From an uncultured Flavobacteriales bacterium (GTDB lineage Bacteria; Bacteroidota; Bacteroidia; Flavobacteriales; Crocinitomicaceae), in assembly GCA_946479285.1 (NCBI GenBank), contig CAMLFH010000016.1, positions 23,089 through 87,088 of the forward strand: a stretch of 64,000 bases of DNA. The letters are read 5' to 3'. Shown one piece after another: positions 28,373-36,861 of the stretch (its first letter is position 1; every line of letters starts with the position of its first letter). The position numbers and the translations under genes were made by a program. The notes below the pieces were generated by a model. That model was not told the DNA's origin and ran no database searches. It saw nothing but the letters and a program-made list of their open reading frames with translations.

Positions 28373-29614
28373 ATGAAAAAAGGATTACTTCTATCATTCC
28401 TGGCTTTTGCCGGATTTTCTAATGCACAGCTGGTAAACGACTCAGTTTCTATGGGTGCAGGATATGCAAACAACATTTGGTACAGCTTAGAGAACGACGA
28501 GCAGGGAACGGCTCAGGCGGCAAATAACTGGGATTTAGCTCTTGCTACAACAATTAACCCTACAAGTCCTTTGGCTTCTTCTATTCTTTTTAATAGCAAA
28601 GTCGGGATGATTTATGCTGTTCCTGGTTCTGACGGTACTGATCTGGCAACGGCAGATACGACTGGGATGTCTTCCTGGACACCGCTTTATAACTCAGATG
28701 TAACTTGGGGAGAAGGTGCATTGAACGTACCGGGTGTTGCTCATCCTGATTACGGATGGGGATTGTATGATGGTGTAGGCCATACAGGATTCGCAGCAAG
28801 ACGTGTATTTGCGTTAAAATATACCAATGGCTCAGTAAAATTATTCACTGTTTCTATGGCATTCTCTGATATGTCTTATACGATTGAGTATTCCAATGCA
28901 GATCATAGCGGAACAGGTTCTTCAACAGTAGCGATCGCGCCATATAGTACAAAAAACTTTGTTTACTTGCCAGTAGGTGGTGCTGTAATTGATAGAGAGC
29001 CTGCATCTGCTTCCTGGGACTTGCTGTTCACACAGTACATAGCTAGCGGATTACCTTATCCATATAATACGGTAACAGGTGTTTTACACAATGTTGGAGT
29101 AGAGGTAGCTGAGGTTCACCCTGTAAATAACCCGGAAACAGATATGTCTTTCGAAACTGCAGCTTACTCTGAAGACATCAATACAATCGGTTACGACTGG
29201 AAAACATATTCAGGATCTTACATAATCGCAGATTCGTTGGTTTACTTTGTTAAAGACAAAGACGGAGATTACTGGAGATTGATCATGACAGGTTTCACCG
29301 GAAGTTCTTTAGGGAAAACAAACTTCAAAAAAGAAAAAGTAGCGAGCTTGAGCATTGCTGAGAACAACCAATTGGTTTCCGGAATCTTCCCGAACCCTGC
29401 AGTAAACAGCGTAACTATACTGATTGATTCTAAATCAAATGCAGCAGTGAAGGTATTGAACATGGCAGGTCAGGTAGTATTTGAAAATACTGCAACATCC
29501 AATGCATTGGAAGCAATGAACATTTCAACGGCAGATTTCACAAACGGAGTTTACCTGGTTCAGGTTTCTAACGGAGCTGCAACATCAACTCAACGTTTGG
29601 TTATACAACACTAA
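28373..29614 (+). CDS. HmuY-like heme-binding protein with T9SS type A sorting domain
   Basis: This 413-aa protein has a signal peptide (MKKGLLLSFLAFAGFSNAQ). The body shares the HmuY pattern with the lipoprotein at 35756: GAGYANNIWYSLENDEQGT, NNWDLALAT, the ASWDLLFTQY block, and EDINTIGYDWKTYSG followed by a closing YWRLIMTGF. The last 80 residues (SGIFPNPAVNSVTILI, NGVYLVQVSNG, TQRLVIQH) are a type A sorting domain. HmuY in Porphyromonas captures heme at the surface and passes it to HmuR. Here the fused tail implies T9SS export and secretion or surface attachment. It is the first gene of the operon, behind a strong promoter. Axial His/Met residues could not be assigned by eye. Functional assignment rests on the paralog and on context. 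Confidence 0.78.
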   Translation: MKKGLLLSFLAFAGFSNAQLVNDSVSMGAGYANNIWYSLENDEQGTAQAANNWDLALATTINPTSPLASSILFNSKVGMIYAVPGSDGTDLATADTTGMSSWTPLYNSDVTWGEGALNVPGVAHPDYGWGLYDGVGHTGFAARRVFALKYTNGSVKLFTVSMAFSDMSYTIEYSNADHSGTGSSTVAIAPYSTKNFVYLPVGGAVIDREPASASWDLLFTQYIASGLPYPYNTVTGVLHNVGVEVAEVHPVNNPETDMSFETAAYSEDINTIGYDWKTYSGSYIIADSLVYFVKDKDGDYWRLIMTGFTGSSLGKTNFKKEKVASLSIAENNQLVSGIFPNPAVNSVTILIDSKSNAAVKVLNMAGQVVFENTATSNALEAMNISTADFTNGVYLVQVSNGAATSTQRLVIQH

Positions 29615-29634
29615 TCTTTTGATTAAACAATAAG

Positions 29635-30495
29635 ATGAAAAAAACATGTTTTTTATTCCTTGCTCTTTTAACACTGACTACTGCTTGTAATTCAGGTGCG
29701 AAATCAGAGGCGAAGAAAGAAGAAAAGGTCGAAGAAAAACGAATCGTTTCTCTAAATGGTTCGGTAACAGAAATCATCTACGCAGTGGGTTCTCAAAAGG
29801 AACTCATTGGCGTTGACGTAACCAGCACATATCCTGCTGCAGCTGAGAAATTGACGAATTTAGGTCATGTACGTAAATTGTCGGTTGAGAGTTTATTGGC
29901 TCTGAATCCTTCCCATGTTGTACTATTGGAAGATGAGGTTTCACCGGATTTGAAATCAAAACTGGAGCAGGCAAAAATCGAACTGGTTACTTTCAAACAC
30001 CCGAACAGTGTAGATGAAGCAAAGTCTTTAGTAAAAGAGGTTGCTAAGTGGTTGGGCAAATCTGAAGCTGCGGAAAAAGTAGTTGCAAAGATTGATGCGG
30101 ATATCAAAGGACTTGCTAAGCTGGATAAAAAGCCAAAAGTATTGTTCGTTTATGCCAGAGGTGCCGGAACTCTAATGGTTGCCGGGGAAAAAACACCGCT
30201 TGAGAAAATGATTGTTTTAGCCGGTGGAGAAAATGCAGGAAAAGGATTTGTTGATTTCAAACCTTTGACAAGCGAGTCTGTTATTGCTGCAAATCCGGAT
30301 GTGATTTTGATGTTTACTTCAGGAGCTCAAAGTTTGGGACCTGACGGAATTTTCAATGTTCCGGGTGTGAGCACAACAAACGCGGGTAAGAACAAAGCAT
30401 TGATACAGATGGATGGACAAATGCTTAGTGGATTTGGTCCAAGAGTAGCTAAGGCACTTACGGAATTAAATAAAGAATTTGCGAAAGTTAAATAG
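29635..30495 (+). CDS. hmuT: Heme ABC transporter substrate-binding lipoprotein (HmuT/BtuF-like)
   Basis: This 286-aa protein starts with a lipoprotein signal, MKKTCFLFLALLTLTTAC, with Cys18 as the lipidation site. A charged linker (AKSEAKKEEKVEEK) precedes a TroA-like class III binding-protein fold: RIVSLNGSVTEIIYAVG, ELIGVDVTSTYP, LSVESLLALNPSHVV, a long bridging helix around SLVKEVAKWLGKSEAAEKV, then KVLFVYARGAGTLMVAG, LAGGENAGKGF and SVIAANPDVILMF. Such proteins hand heme (or B12/siderophore) in the periplasm to a FecCD permease. The permease and ATPase follow directly, and HemS, HmuR-like and HmuY-like genes lie downstream, which makes heme the likely cargo. It follows the HmuY-like gene by 20 bases. 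Confidence 0.88.
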   Translation: MKKTCFLFLALLTLTTACNSGAKSEAKKEEKVEEKRIVSLNGSVTEIIYAVGSQKELIGVDVTSTYPAAAEKLTNLGHVRKLSVESLLALNPSHVVLLEDEVSPDLKSKLEQAKIELVTFKHPNSVDEAKSLVKEVAKWLGKSEAAEKVVAKIDADIKGLAKLDKKPKVLFVYARGAGTLMVAGEKTPLEKMIVLAGGENAGKGFVDFKPLTSESVIAANPDVILMFTSGAQSLGPDGIFNVPGVSTTNAGKNKALIQMDGQMLSGFGPRVAKALTELNKEFAKVK

Positions 30496-30571
30496 TTCAA
30501 AGGGTTCAGATAGTCCCAAACATTGAACTTTGGAACTTTTGAACCTTGAACTTTTTGGAACAAAAAGTAAT
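30496..30571. repeat. Intergenic TTGAAC-type short repeats within the heme operon
   Basis: This gap between hmuT and hmuU is built of variants of TTCAAAG/TTGAACTTT, including TTGAACTTTGGAACTTTTG and CCTTGAACTTTTTGGAAC. Both orientations occur, so it can form several small hairpins. Similar units appear at 57817-57895. Confidence 0.6.
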
Positions 30572-31612
30572 ATGTCAAGACAAGGGATAATAGGTCTTTC
30601 GTTAGTGGTTTTATTGATAGTTTGCTTTGTGGTAAACCTGTCAGTAGGAAACGTTAATGTCCCAATTTCCCATGTCTTTGGCAGTTTGATTGAAAAGATC
30701 GGCTTTCAAACCGACTTAAAAATAACGGATATCGAATACCAGGTTGTTTACAATATTCGATTTCCAAGAGCCGTTTATTCTTGCTTAATAGGTGCAGGAC
30801 TAGCCGTCTCAGGTGCAGCATTACAGGGAATTTTCAGAAACCCTTTGGTCGATTCCGCCTTAATTGGAATCTCAACGGGTGCCTCGCTATTTGCATCACT
30901 ATTCATTTTGTTCAACGGATTGGTTCCCTGGTTGATTTTTTTCAACGAGGGACTTTCCCTTTCTATCGTAGCCTTCCTGGGAGGATCACTGGTAGCATTT
31001 ATCGTTTACAGGTTGTCCTTAAGCAACGGAGAAATCAACTCATTAACCTTAATTCTTGCCGGAATTGCTTTGAATGCTTTGACCGCTTCCTTAACAGGTT
31101 TGCTGACTTACTTTGCAACCGATGATGAATTGCGTGATTTGACTTTCTGGACACTAGGAAGTTTGGGATCGGCAAACAACGATTCTGTTTGGCTGCTGGT
31201 TATTTTCACCCTGGTGCCGATGGGATTCATTTTCTCAAAAGCGAAAGCACTCAATGTTTTGTCTTTGGGAGAAAGCAATGCGCAATACATGGGCTACAAA
31301 GTAAAAACCATTAAGTTGGCGGTAATAATCTGTTCCACCTGCATGGTTGGTGCGGCAGTTTCCATGGCCGGAGTAATTGGGTTTATCGGCTTGGTAGTTC
31401 CACATATTATTCGAATTGTAGCCGGGCCGAATCACAAATCCTTACTGCCATTCAGTGCTTTCTTCGGAGCAATTTTGCTTTCCGTTGCAGATATGATCTC
31501 CCGAACGATTCTTCCTCCTACAGAAGTGCCAATCGGGATTATTACCGCGCTCATGGGAACTCCGGTTTTCATCGCCATTATTTTTAAACACAAACGTAAA
31601 TTCTCGGTTTGA
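30572..31612 (+). CDS. hmuU: Heme ABC transporter permease (FecCD family)
   Basis: This 346-aa polytopic protein carries FecCD/BtuC hallmarks: YNIRFPRAVYSCLIGAGLAV followed by SGAALQGIFRNPLVDSALIG, then GASLFASLF, LILAGIALNALTASLTGLL, TFWTLGSLGSA, and near the end GVIGFIGLVVPHIIRIV and the closing DMISRTILPPTEVPIGIITA. About nine or ten transmembrane segments fit this family. I chose the ATG at 30572 because the longer frame from 30530 adds residues encoded by the intergenic TTGAAC repeats. It forms the inner-membrane channel that takes heme from HmuT, driven by HmuV. The stop overlaps the HmuV start, which suggests translational coupling. Confidence 0.92.
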   Translation: MSRQGIIGLSLVVLLIVCFVVNLSVGNVNVPISHVFGSLIEKIGFQTDLKITDIEYQVVYNIRFPRAVYSCLIGAGLAVSGAALQGIFRNPLVDSALIGISTGASLFASLFILFNGLVPWLIFFNEGLSLSIVAFLGGSLVAFIVYRLSLSNGEINSLTLILAGIALNALTASLTGLLTYFATDDELRDLTFWTLGSLGSANNDSVWLLVIFTLVPMGFIFSKAKALNVLSLGESNAQYMGYKVKTIKLAVIICSTCMVGAAVSMAGVIGFIGLVVPHIIRIVAGPNHKSLLPFSAFFGAILLSVADMISRTILPPTEVPIGIITALMGTPVFIAIIFKHKRKFSV

Positions 31613-32427
31613 TAGAAGCAAGGAACATAGCGTTTGGTGTAAAAGGAAAGCAAATCCTGAATCCGGTTAATTTCATAACCGACCAGGAAGAGTTTATTGT
31701 GATCCTCGGACCAAATGGTGCCGGGAAAAGCACTCTCGTAAAACTGCTCTCCAACGGATTGAGACCAAGCTCGGGAAGGATTTCCTATTATGGGAAAGAA
31801 CTCAAAGAATGGACGCTTGATAATTTAGCAAAATACCGCGCATACATGCACCAGGAAAGCATGATCGCTTCCAGTTTTACCGTTCGGGAAGTGTTGGAAA
31901 TGGCACGCTACCGGTACCCGGAAACAAAGAATCTCTTTAATAAAACAGTCGTTGAAAAGATTGTGAACGAATTGAATCTGCAGCCGCTTTTGGATTTGGA
32001 ATTTAATTTTCTTTCCGGTGGTGAGAAACAACGTGTTCAGTTTGGAAGAGTGCTTTTGCAGTTAGAAAGCGAAGGCGAAATTCAACCGGTAAAATATTTA
32101 TTCCTGGATGAACCATTGAACAACCTGGATGTGCGTTACCAGATTGAATTGTTGAAATACGCACGCAAATTTGTAGACGACAAGCGCGGAAGTGTTATCG
32201 TGGTGATGCACGATATCAACTTGTGTTATCAATATGCCGACCGCGTGCTGCTGATGCAAAAAGGAAAAGTAATTAAAGATGGAACAGTTCAAGAGGTGAT
32301 GAGCCAGGAACTGTTGAGCGAAACCTATCAAATAGAATTAGAACAGATCCGGTCAATGGACGGAGAAGTGTTTTATAGACACATATCTTATTCATCCAGC
32401 CTTGTGGATAGTAATAAAATGAAGTAG
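31609..32427 (+). CDS. hmuV: Heme ABC transporter ATP-binding protein
   Basis: This 272-aa ATPase has Walker A GPNGAGKST, a Q-loop at YMHQES, signature FLSGGEKQR, Walker B KYLFLDEP followed by D-loop LNNLD, and H-loop VVVMHDIN. It matches HmuV/BtuD/FecE-type importers in length and order. The start is a TTG at 31609 that overlaps the TGA of hmuU (TTGA), a coupling arrangement; no ATG lies nearby in frame, and MIEARNIAFGVKGKQIL is the expected first strand. It powers the hmuTU importer. HemS follows after about 45 bases. Confidence 0.92.
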   Translation: MIEARNIAFGVKGKQILNPVNFITDQEEFIVILGPNGAGKSTLVKLLSNGLRPSSGRISYYGKELKEWTLDNLAKYRAYMHQESMIASSFTVREVLEMARYRYPETKNLFNKTVVEKIVNELNLQPLLDLEFNFLSGGEKQRVQFGRVLLQLESEGEIQPVKYLFLDEPLNNLDVRYQIELLKYARKFVDDKRGSVIVVMHDINLCYQYADRVLLMQKGKVIKDGTVQEVMSQELLSETYQIELEQIRSMDGEVFYRHISYSSSLVDSNKMK

Positions 32428-32471
32428 AAATCAGAGTGACTGATTATAGAATAAAATTAAATACACAAAAA

Positions 32472-33506
32472 ATGGAAACAACTTTGTCATTAAGAGAAGC
32501 TTTCGACCAATTGAAAGAAAGCGAACCAAAATTGAGAATCAGAGATTATGCGAAGCGTTTAAATGCTTCCGAAGCGGAATTAGTTGCTTTAGGACTAGGT
32601 ACAACGGCTGTTCGCTTACGTCCTGAATTTGTAGCAATCCTGGGTGAAATTGAATCATTAGGGTTTGTAATGGCTTTGTCGAGAAATGACGATGTAGTGC
32701 ATGAGCGCAAAGGGATTTATGAGAATTTCAGTACTACGCCGCACGCTTCTCTTTTTGTAGGAAAAGACATCGACCTGCGTATTTTTCCAAGTGTATGGGC
32801 TTACGCTTTCGCAGTAACAGAAGGAGAAGGCAAACAGGCACGTCGCAGCTTGCAGTTCTTTACAAAAGATGGAGTTGCAACACACAAGATCTACACGGAA
32901 TCCAAAAGCAATATGGAAGCGTACGAAGCTTTGGTAGCGAAATACAAAGACGAGAACCAGTCTTCGGAATTGGAGATCGGTGCTATACTGCCATTGGAAT
33001 CAGCCGAATTGCCGGATAGCGAAATCGACGTGAAAGCATTCCGGGAAGCTTGGTTGAACCTAAAGGATACACATGAATTCTTCGGCTTGCTGAAAAAGCA
33101 CAAATTGACAAGAACACAGGCTTTGCGTCTGGCTCCGGATGAAACTCATGCAAAGAAAATCGACAATAAAGCATTGCGCAGGGCCTTGGAAGCAGCTGCA
33201 AAAGAGCAGGTTTCAATCATGGTATTCGTTGGAAATGCCGGAATGATCCAAATTCATACCGGTGAAGTGAAAAACATCGTCGAGCATGGCCCGTGGATCA
33301 ATGTATTGGACCCACATTTCAACCTGCATGCAAAAGAAGATGCAATTGCTGAATCCTGGATCGTTCGTAAACCAACAGAAGACGGTATCGTTACCTCTTT
33401 GGAATTATTCAACGCGAAAAAAGAGTTGATCTGTACACTTTTCGGAGCTCGCAAACCTGGAATTCCTGAATTGGAATCGTGGAGAAAATTGATCGCTGAA
33501 TTATAA
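32472..33506 (+). CDS. hemS: Hemin-degrading/heme-chaperone factor (HemS family)
   Basis: This product of 344 residues matches the HemS/ChuS/ShuS length (about 345) and shows the internal duplication of the family. In the first half FFTKDGVATHKIYTES is the site where HemS proteins place the proximal heme His (HK motif). The second half contains GNAGMIQIHTGEVKNIVE, GPWINVLDPHFNLH and SWIVRKPTEDGIVTSLELF. Homologs bind heme in the cytosol and either store it or open it oxidatively. The ATG at 32472 was preferred to the GTG at 32436 because the N-terminus TLSLREAFDQLKE aligns with the family start. It sits between the importer genes and the receptor gene, with 3 bases to the latter. Confidence 0.9.
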   Translation: METTLSLREAFDQLKESEPKLRIRDYAKRLNASEAELVALGLGTTAVRLRPEFVAILGEIESLGFVMALSRNDDVVHERKGIYENFSTTPHASLFVGKDIDLRIFPSVWAYAFAVTEGEGKQARRSLQFFTKDGVATHKIYTESKSNMEAYEALVAKYKDENQSSELEIGAILPLESAELPDSEIDVKAFREAWLNLKDTHEFFGLLKKHKLTRTQALRLAPDETHAKKIDNKALRRALEAAAKEQVSIMVFVGNAGMIQIHTGEVKNIVEHGPWINVLDPHFNLHAKEDAIAESWIVRKPTEDGIVTSLELFNAKKELICTLFGARKPGIPELESWRKLIAEL

Positions 33507-33509
33507 ATC

Positions 33510-35759
33510 ATGAAACAAAAAGCGTATTTGCTTCTTTTAATGAGTATTCTGAGTGGTGTTGCAACTGCTCAGGATACTTTATATATCAAAGACGAAGCGG
33601 GGACAGCTGTGCCGTTTGCACAAGTAGCAATTCAGGCACTGAATGCGAAAAAAACAAACTATGTTCAGTCAGATGAACAAGGAATTCTGCTGGTTCCGAA
33701 TACAATTTATGCTGCCGAACAGCAAGTGATCATAAAAGTCAGTACGGACGGTTTTCACCAGGAAACAGATACTATTTCTAAAGGAAAGAGCCACAAAATT
33801 CGGTTAAGGACCAACTCCAAAGATATTGGCGAGGTAGTGATTACCGGGCAGTTGGGAGCAGGTTCTTTGACCGGTTCTACCAATAAAGTAAAACTGATCG
33901 ATCGGGCAACCATCGAAGCAAAAGGAGCTGTGAACCTGCGCGACTTGTTGCAAAACGAATTGAATATCCGTGTTAGTCAGGACCAGATCCTGGGCTCCGG
34001 AATGTCGATGCTTGGAATTGGTGGTGAAGGAGTGAAAATACTGATAGATGGTGTTCCGGTTATCGGTCGCCAGAATGGAAATGTTGATTTGAGCCAGATC
34101 AATTTGTCCAACATTGAACGAGTGGAAATTGTTGAAGGACCACTTAGTACCAATTATGGAAGTAACGCCATGGCAGGTACCATTAACCTGATTACGAAAA
34201 AGCCGAAAAACAAAGGCTACGATATAAACTTAGGAGCATTTTACGAAACGGTTGGGAATTACAATCTGAACCTCGGAGTGACTTCACGCATGAAGAACCA
34301 TTCGATTTCTGCTTACGGAGCACGTAACTTTTTCGACGGTTGGACACCCGGAGACAAGGCCCTTGAATTCCCCAAAAAGGAATTGGCAGATTCCGGAAGA
34401 TTCCAGCAATGGAAAATGAAAGAGCAGTATTTAGGCGGATTGAAATATGCTTTAAAATTTAAGAAAGTAGAGTTGATTCCATCTGTGGATTTGTTCCGTG
34501 AGAAAATTATAAACCGTGGTTATCCGCGTGCGCCTTACCAAATTTCAGCTTTTGATGACGAATACATGACCAATCGTCAGAATGCCGGACTGGAAGTCAT
34601 TGGCTGGCTGAAACCAAACCTGAAACTGGATGTTCAATTGAATTATTCCAATTACAAACGCATCAAGAATTCTTACCTGACAGATTTAACCACTTTGGAT
34701 CGCAAATTACTGGCAATGTCTGAGCAGGATACTTCGCGCTTCATTTTGTATTTTAACCGGGTAACTCTGACCAGAAATCACCCCGACAGAAAGTTCAATT
34801 ACGAAGCCGGTTACGATATCAATTACGAAACCGGATTTGGAAACCGGATTGAGAACAAGCGAAAAGAGATTGGCGATTATGCACTTTTCGGAACATTTAA
34901 CTGGGCTCCGTGGACTTGGTTGAACGTAAAACCGGGAATTCGTTTTACCTATAATACCTTGTACAAAGAAGCATTCATGCCGGCTTTGAATGTGAAGTTA
35001 GGCAAGAAAAAACACATTCTCCGCGGAAGTATTGCTTCCGGATTTCGTTCTCCGTCCATTAAGGAATTATACATGGAATTCGTAGATATCAACCACAAAA
35101 TTTTTGGAAATCCGGATTTGAGACCTGAAATCGCAAACCACGTTCAGGGTTGGTATAATTTCGCCTGGGAGCCGAAGAAATTCACTGTCGGATTTGAATT
35201 GTCCGGTTATTACCAGGATATTTCCAATCGCATCAGTTTGTCGCAATCTGCGGACGGAGTGAACTACAGTTATTTCAACATCGATCAGTTCTATGCAAAA
35301 GGATTACAATCAGTTGTAAAAGTGGGGCAGAAGCAGTGGAATGTCAGCGCCGGGTTCAATTATATTGGAACAGCTTCTAACTATTCAGACGGTCGCTTTG
35401 CTTATTCCCCGGAATTGGTTTCCAACGTTTCTTACCAACTGAAGAACGGAACAACCAAGTTCAGCGCATTCTATAAATACACCGGAAAAGTAGTGGCGTA
35501 TTTTGTAAATGAAGATGCATCGATTACTCAATCATTCATTTCAGATTACAGCTTGTTGGATCTCCAGGTGCAGCAATGGTTTTTGAAAAAGACTTTAGGC
35601 GTTTCACTAGGTGGTAAGAACTTATTGAATGTAACGAATATCAATGCCGGAAGCGGTACAAGCGGTGGTGCTCACACCTCTACAAGCGGATCAGCTCCAA
35701 TTGCCTGGGGAAGAAGTGTCTACCTGAATATTACTTACCTGATAAAATCGAAGCAATGA
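33510..35759 (+). CDS. TonB-dependent outer-membrane heme receptor (HmuR-like)
   Basis: This 749-aa protein has a signal peptide (MKQKAYLLLLMSILSGVATAQ), a carboxypeptidase-regulatory-like N-terminal domain, a plug domain from about residue 110 (GEVVITGQLG, NLRDLLQNELNIRVSQ, KILIDGVPVIGRQNG, RVEIVEGPLSTNYGSNAMAG) and a beta-barrel ending in VYLNITYLIKSKQ. In the barrel, GFRSPSIKELY and NPDLRPE correspond to the FRAP and NPNL boxes of heme receptors, with a His between them (DINHKIFG), a position used for heme transfer in HemR/HmuR proteins. Together with the HmuY-like proteins it should take heme across the outer membrane using TonB energy. It overlaps the next gene by 4 bases (ATGA). Confidence 0.9.
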   Translation: MKQKAYLLLLMSILSGVATAQDTLYIKDEAGTAVPFAQVAIQALNAKKTNYVQSDEQGILLVPNTIYAAEQQVIIKVSTDGFHQETDTISKGKSHKIRLRTNSKDIGEVVITGQLGAGSLTGSTNKVKLIDRATIEAKGAVNLRDLLQNELNIRVSQDQILGSGMSMLGIGGEGVKILIDGVPVIGRQNGNVDLSQINLSNIERVEIVEGPLSTNYGSNAMAGTINLITKKPKNKGYDINLGAFYETVGNYNLNLGVTSRMKNHSISAYGARNFFDGWTPGDKALEFPKKELADSGRFQQWKMKEQYLGGLKYALKFKKVELIPSVDLFREKIINRGYPRAPYQISAFDDEYMTNRQNAGLEVIGWLKPNLKLDVQLNYSNYKRIKNSYLTDLTTLDRKLLAMSEQDTSRFILYFNRVTLTRNHPDRKFNYEAGYDINYETGFGNRIENKRKEIGDYALFGTFNWAPWTWLNVKPGIRFTYNTLYKEAFMPALNVKLGKKKHILRGSIASGFRSPSIKELYMEFVDINHKIFGNPDLRPEIANHVQGWYNFAWEPKKFTVGFELSGYYQDISNRISLSQSADGVNYSYFNIDQFYAKGLQSVVKVGQKQWNVSAGFNYIGTASNYSDGRFAYSPELVSNVSYQLKNGTTKFSAFYKYTGKVVAYFVNEDASITQSFISDYSLLDLQVQQWFLKKTLGVSLGGKNLLNVTNINAGSGTSGGAHTSTSGSAPIAWGRSVYLNITYLIKSKQ

Positions 35760-36715
35760 AAAAAATAGGTTTAATTGCGCTCATTCCACTTTTAGGCGCG
35801 TGCTTCAAAAAAGAAATTCCGGTGGATAAACCAACTACCGATGCAGTAACTACTCAGGTGGTCATGGGCGGGAATTATGCCAACCAGATTTATTACGACC
35901 TGGAAACAAATTCCATCATCCGCCAGAATAACCGCGAAGTGTGGGATTTGGCTTTTGAATCAGGTGATAACGGTTTTCACATTCTCCTGAACGAATCACG
36001 GATCATGGCTGCGGCCCTTTCCAATGAAACAGATATCAACGCATTGACTTCAGATGCAGGTTTGACTTATAAATGGGATTATCATACCGGGAACCTCGAT
36101 TCAACAGCAATCGGCAACTGGCAAAGTTTGGGAAAAGTGTATGCCATTGACTTGGGAACGTCACTTCTGGGAGGAAGTTTAGGCAAGAAGAAGCTGAAAG
36201 TTGTTTCCGTAAGTACAAATGAATACCAGATTCAATTTGCAGACCTGAACAGTTCTTCGATCCAAACAGTTACGATCCCGAAATCCACAACTGCCGGGTT
36301 TACCTATTTCTCTATGACCGGAAGTGGTTCTATACAGGATATTGAACCGGATAAAGGAACCTGGGATTTACAGTTTACAGCTTACTGCCATGTTTTCGAC
36401 GAGCACACACCGTATTCTGTAGTTGGAGTTTTGTCCAATCGGTTCGGAGTGAAAGTGCAGGAAGTAACCCTTCCGTTTGCAGAGTTAAAACATTCCGATA
36501 TCGTAGAATCAGCATTTGAAGACCGTATCAACGTCATCGGTTACGACTGGAAAACCTACGATTTCGGCAATGGAACTTACGTAGTAAGCAGCAATCGTAC
36601 CTTTGTAGTGAAAACCGTTTTGGGCCGTTATTACAAACTGCGTTTCATTGATTATTACGATGAGAATGGAATCAAAGGTGCTCCGAAATTCGAATTACAG
36701 GAATTGATACCTTGA
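35756..36715 (+). CDS. HmuY-family heme-binding lipoprotein
   Basis: This 319-aa protein has a lipoprotein signal, MKKIGLIALIPLLGAC, with Cys16 as the lipidation site. The HmuY pattern is clear: MGGNYANQIYYDLETNSII, NREVWDLAFESGDNGFH, the second block GTWDLQFTAYCHVF and the closing DRINVIGYDWKTYDFGNGTY with YYKLRFIDYYDENG. HmuY is an outer-membrane lipoprotein that takes heme from hemoproteins and delivers it to HmuR. The gene overlaps the receptor gene by 4 bases, so the two are translationally coupled, as expected for partners. It is a paralog of the T9SS-tailed protein that opens the operon. Confidence 0.85.
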   Translation: MKKIGLIALIPLLGACFKKEIPVDKPTTDAVTTQVVMGGNYANQIYYDLETNSIIRQNNREVWDLAFESGDNGFHILLNESRIMAAALSNETDINALTSDAGLTYKWDYHTGNLDSTAIGNWQSLGKVYAIDLGTSLLGGSLGKKKLKVVSVSTNEYQIQFADLNSSSIQTVTIPKSTTAGFTYFSMTGSGSIQDIEPDKGTWDLQFTAYCHVFDEHTPYSVVGVLSNRFGVKVQEVTLPFAELKHSDIVESAFEDRINVIGYDWKTYDFGNGTYVVSSNRTFVVKTVLGRYYKLRFIDYYDENGIKGAPKFELQELIP

Positions 36716-36724
36716 TTTTGCAAT

Positions 36725-36824
36725 GCTCAGCCACCTTTCTATTTACGTTCAAATTATTTAAAAGGTAGCTGAGCAGAGCAATTATCCCAATTACATAAAA
36801 AGGTCACGGAGCAGAGTCGAAATG
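36725..36824. repeat. REP-like intergenic palindromes (GGTnnCTGAGC-type)
   Basis: GCTCAGCCACCTTT (36725-36738) and AAAGGTAGCTGAGC (36761-36774) form a 13/14-bp hairpin. A third, diverged copy, AAAGGTCACGGAGCAGAG followed by TCGAAATG, lies at 36799-36824. The GGTnnCTGAGCnnAGTCGAA pattern is the kind of dispersed repeat seen between genes in many bacterial genomes. There is no T tract, so a terminator role is uncertain. Confidence 0.55.
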
Positions 36825-36836
36825 AACCATTTCTGT

Positions 36837-36844
36837 TACCTTTG
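36837..36844 (+). promoter_or_regulatory. Candidate -7 box for hisS
   Basis: TACCTTTG matches TAnnTTTG and is followed by CGCCAAA, 17 bases before the ATG. The same context (box, then a C-containing CCAAA) occurs before the ABC-F gene. No TTG was seen at the -33 distance. Confidence 0.5.
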
Positions 36845-36861
36845 CGCCAAATAAATTCACA

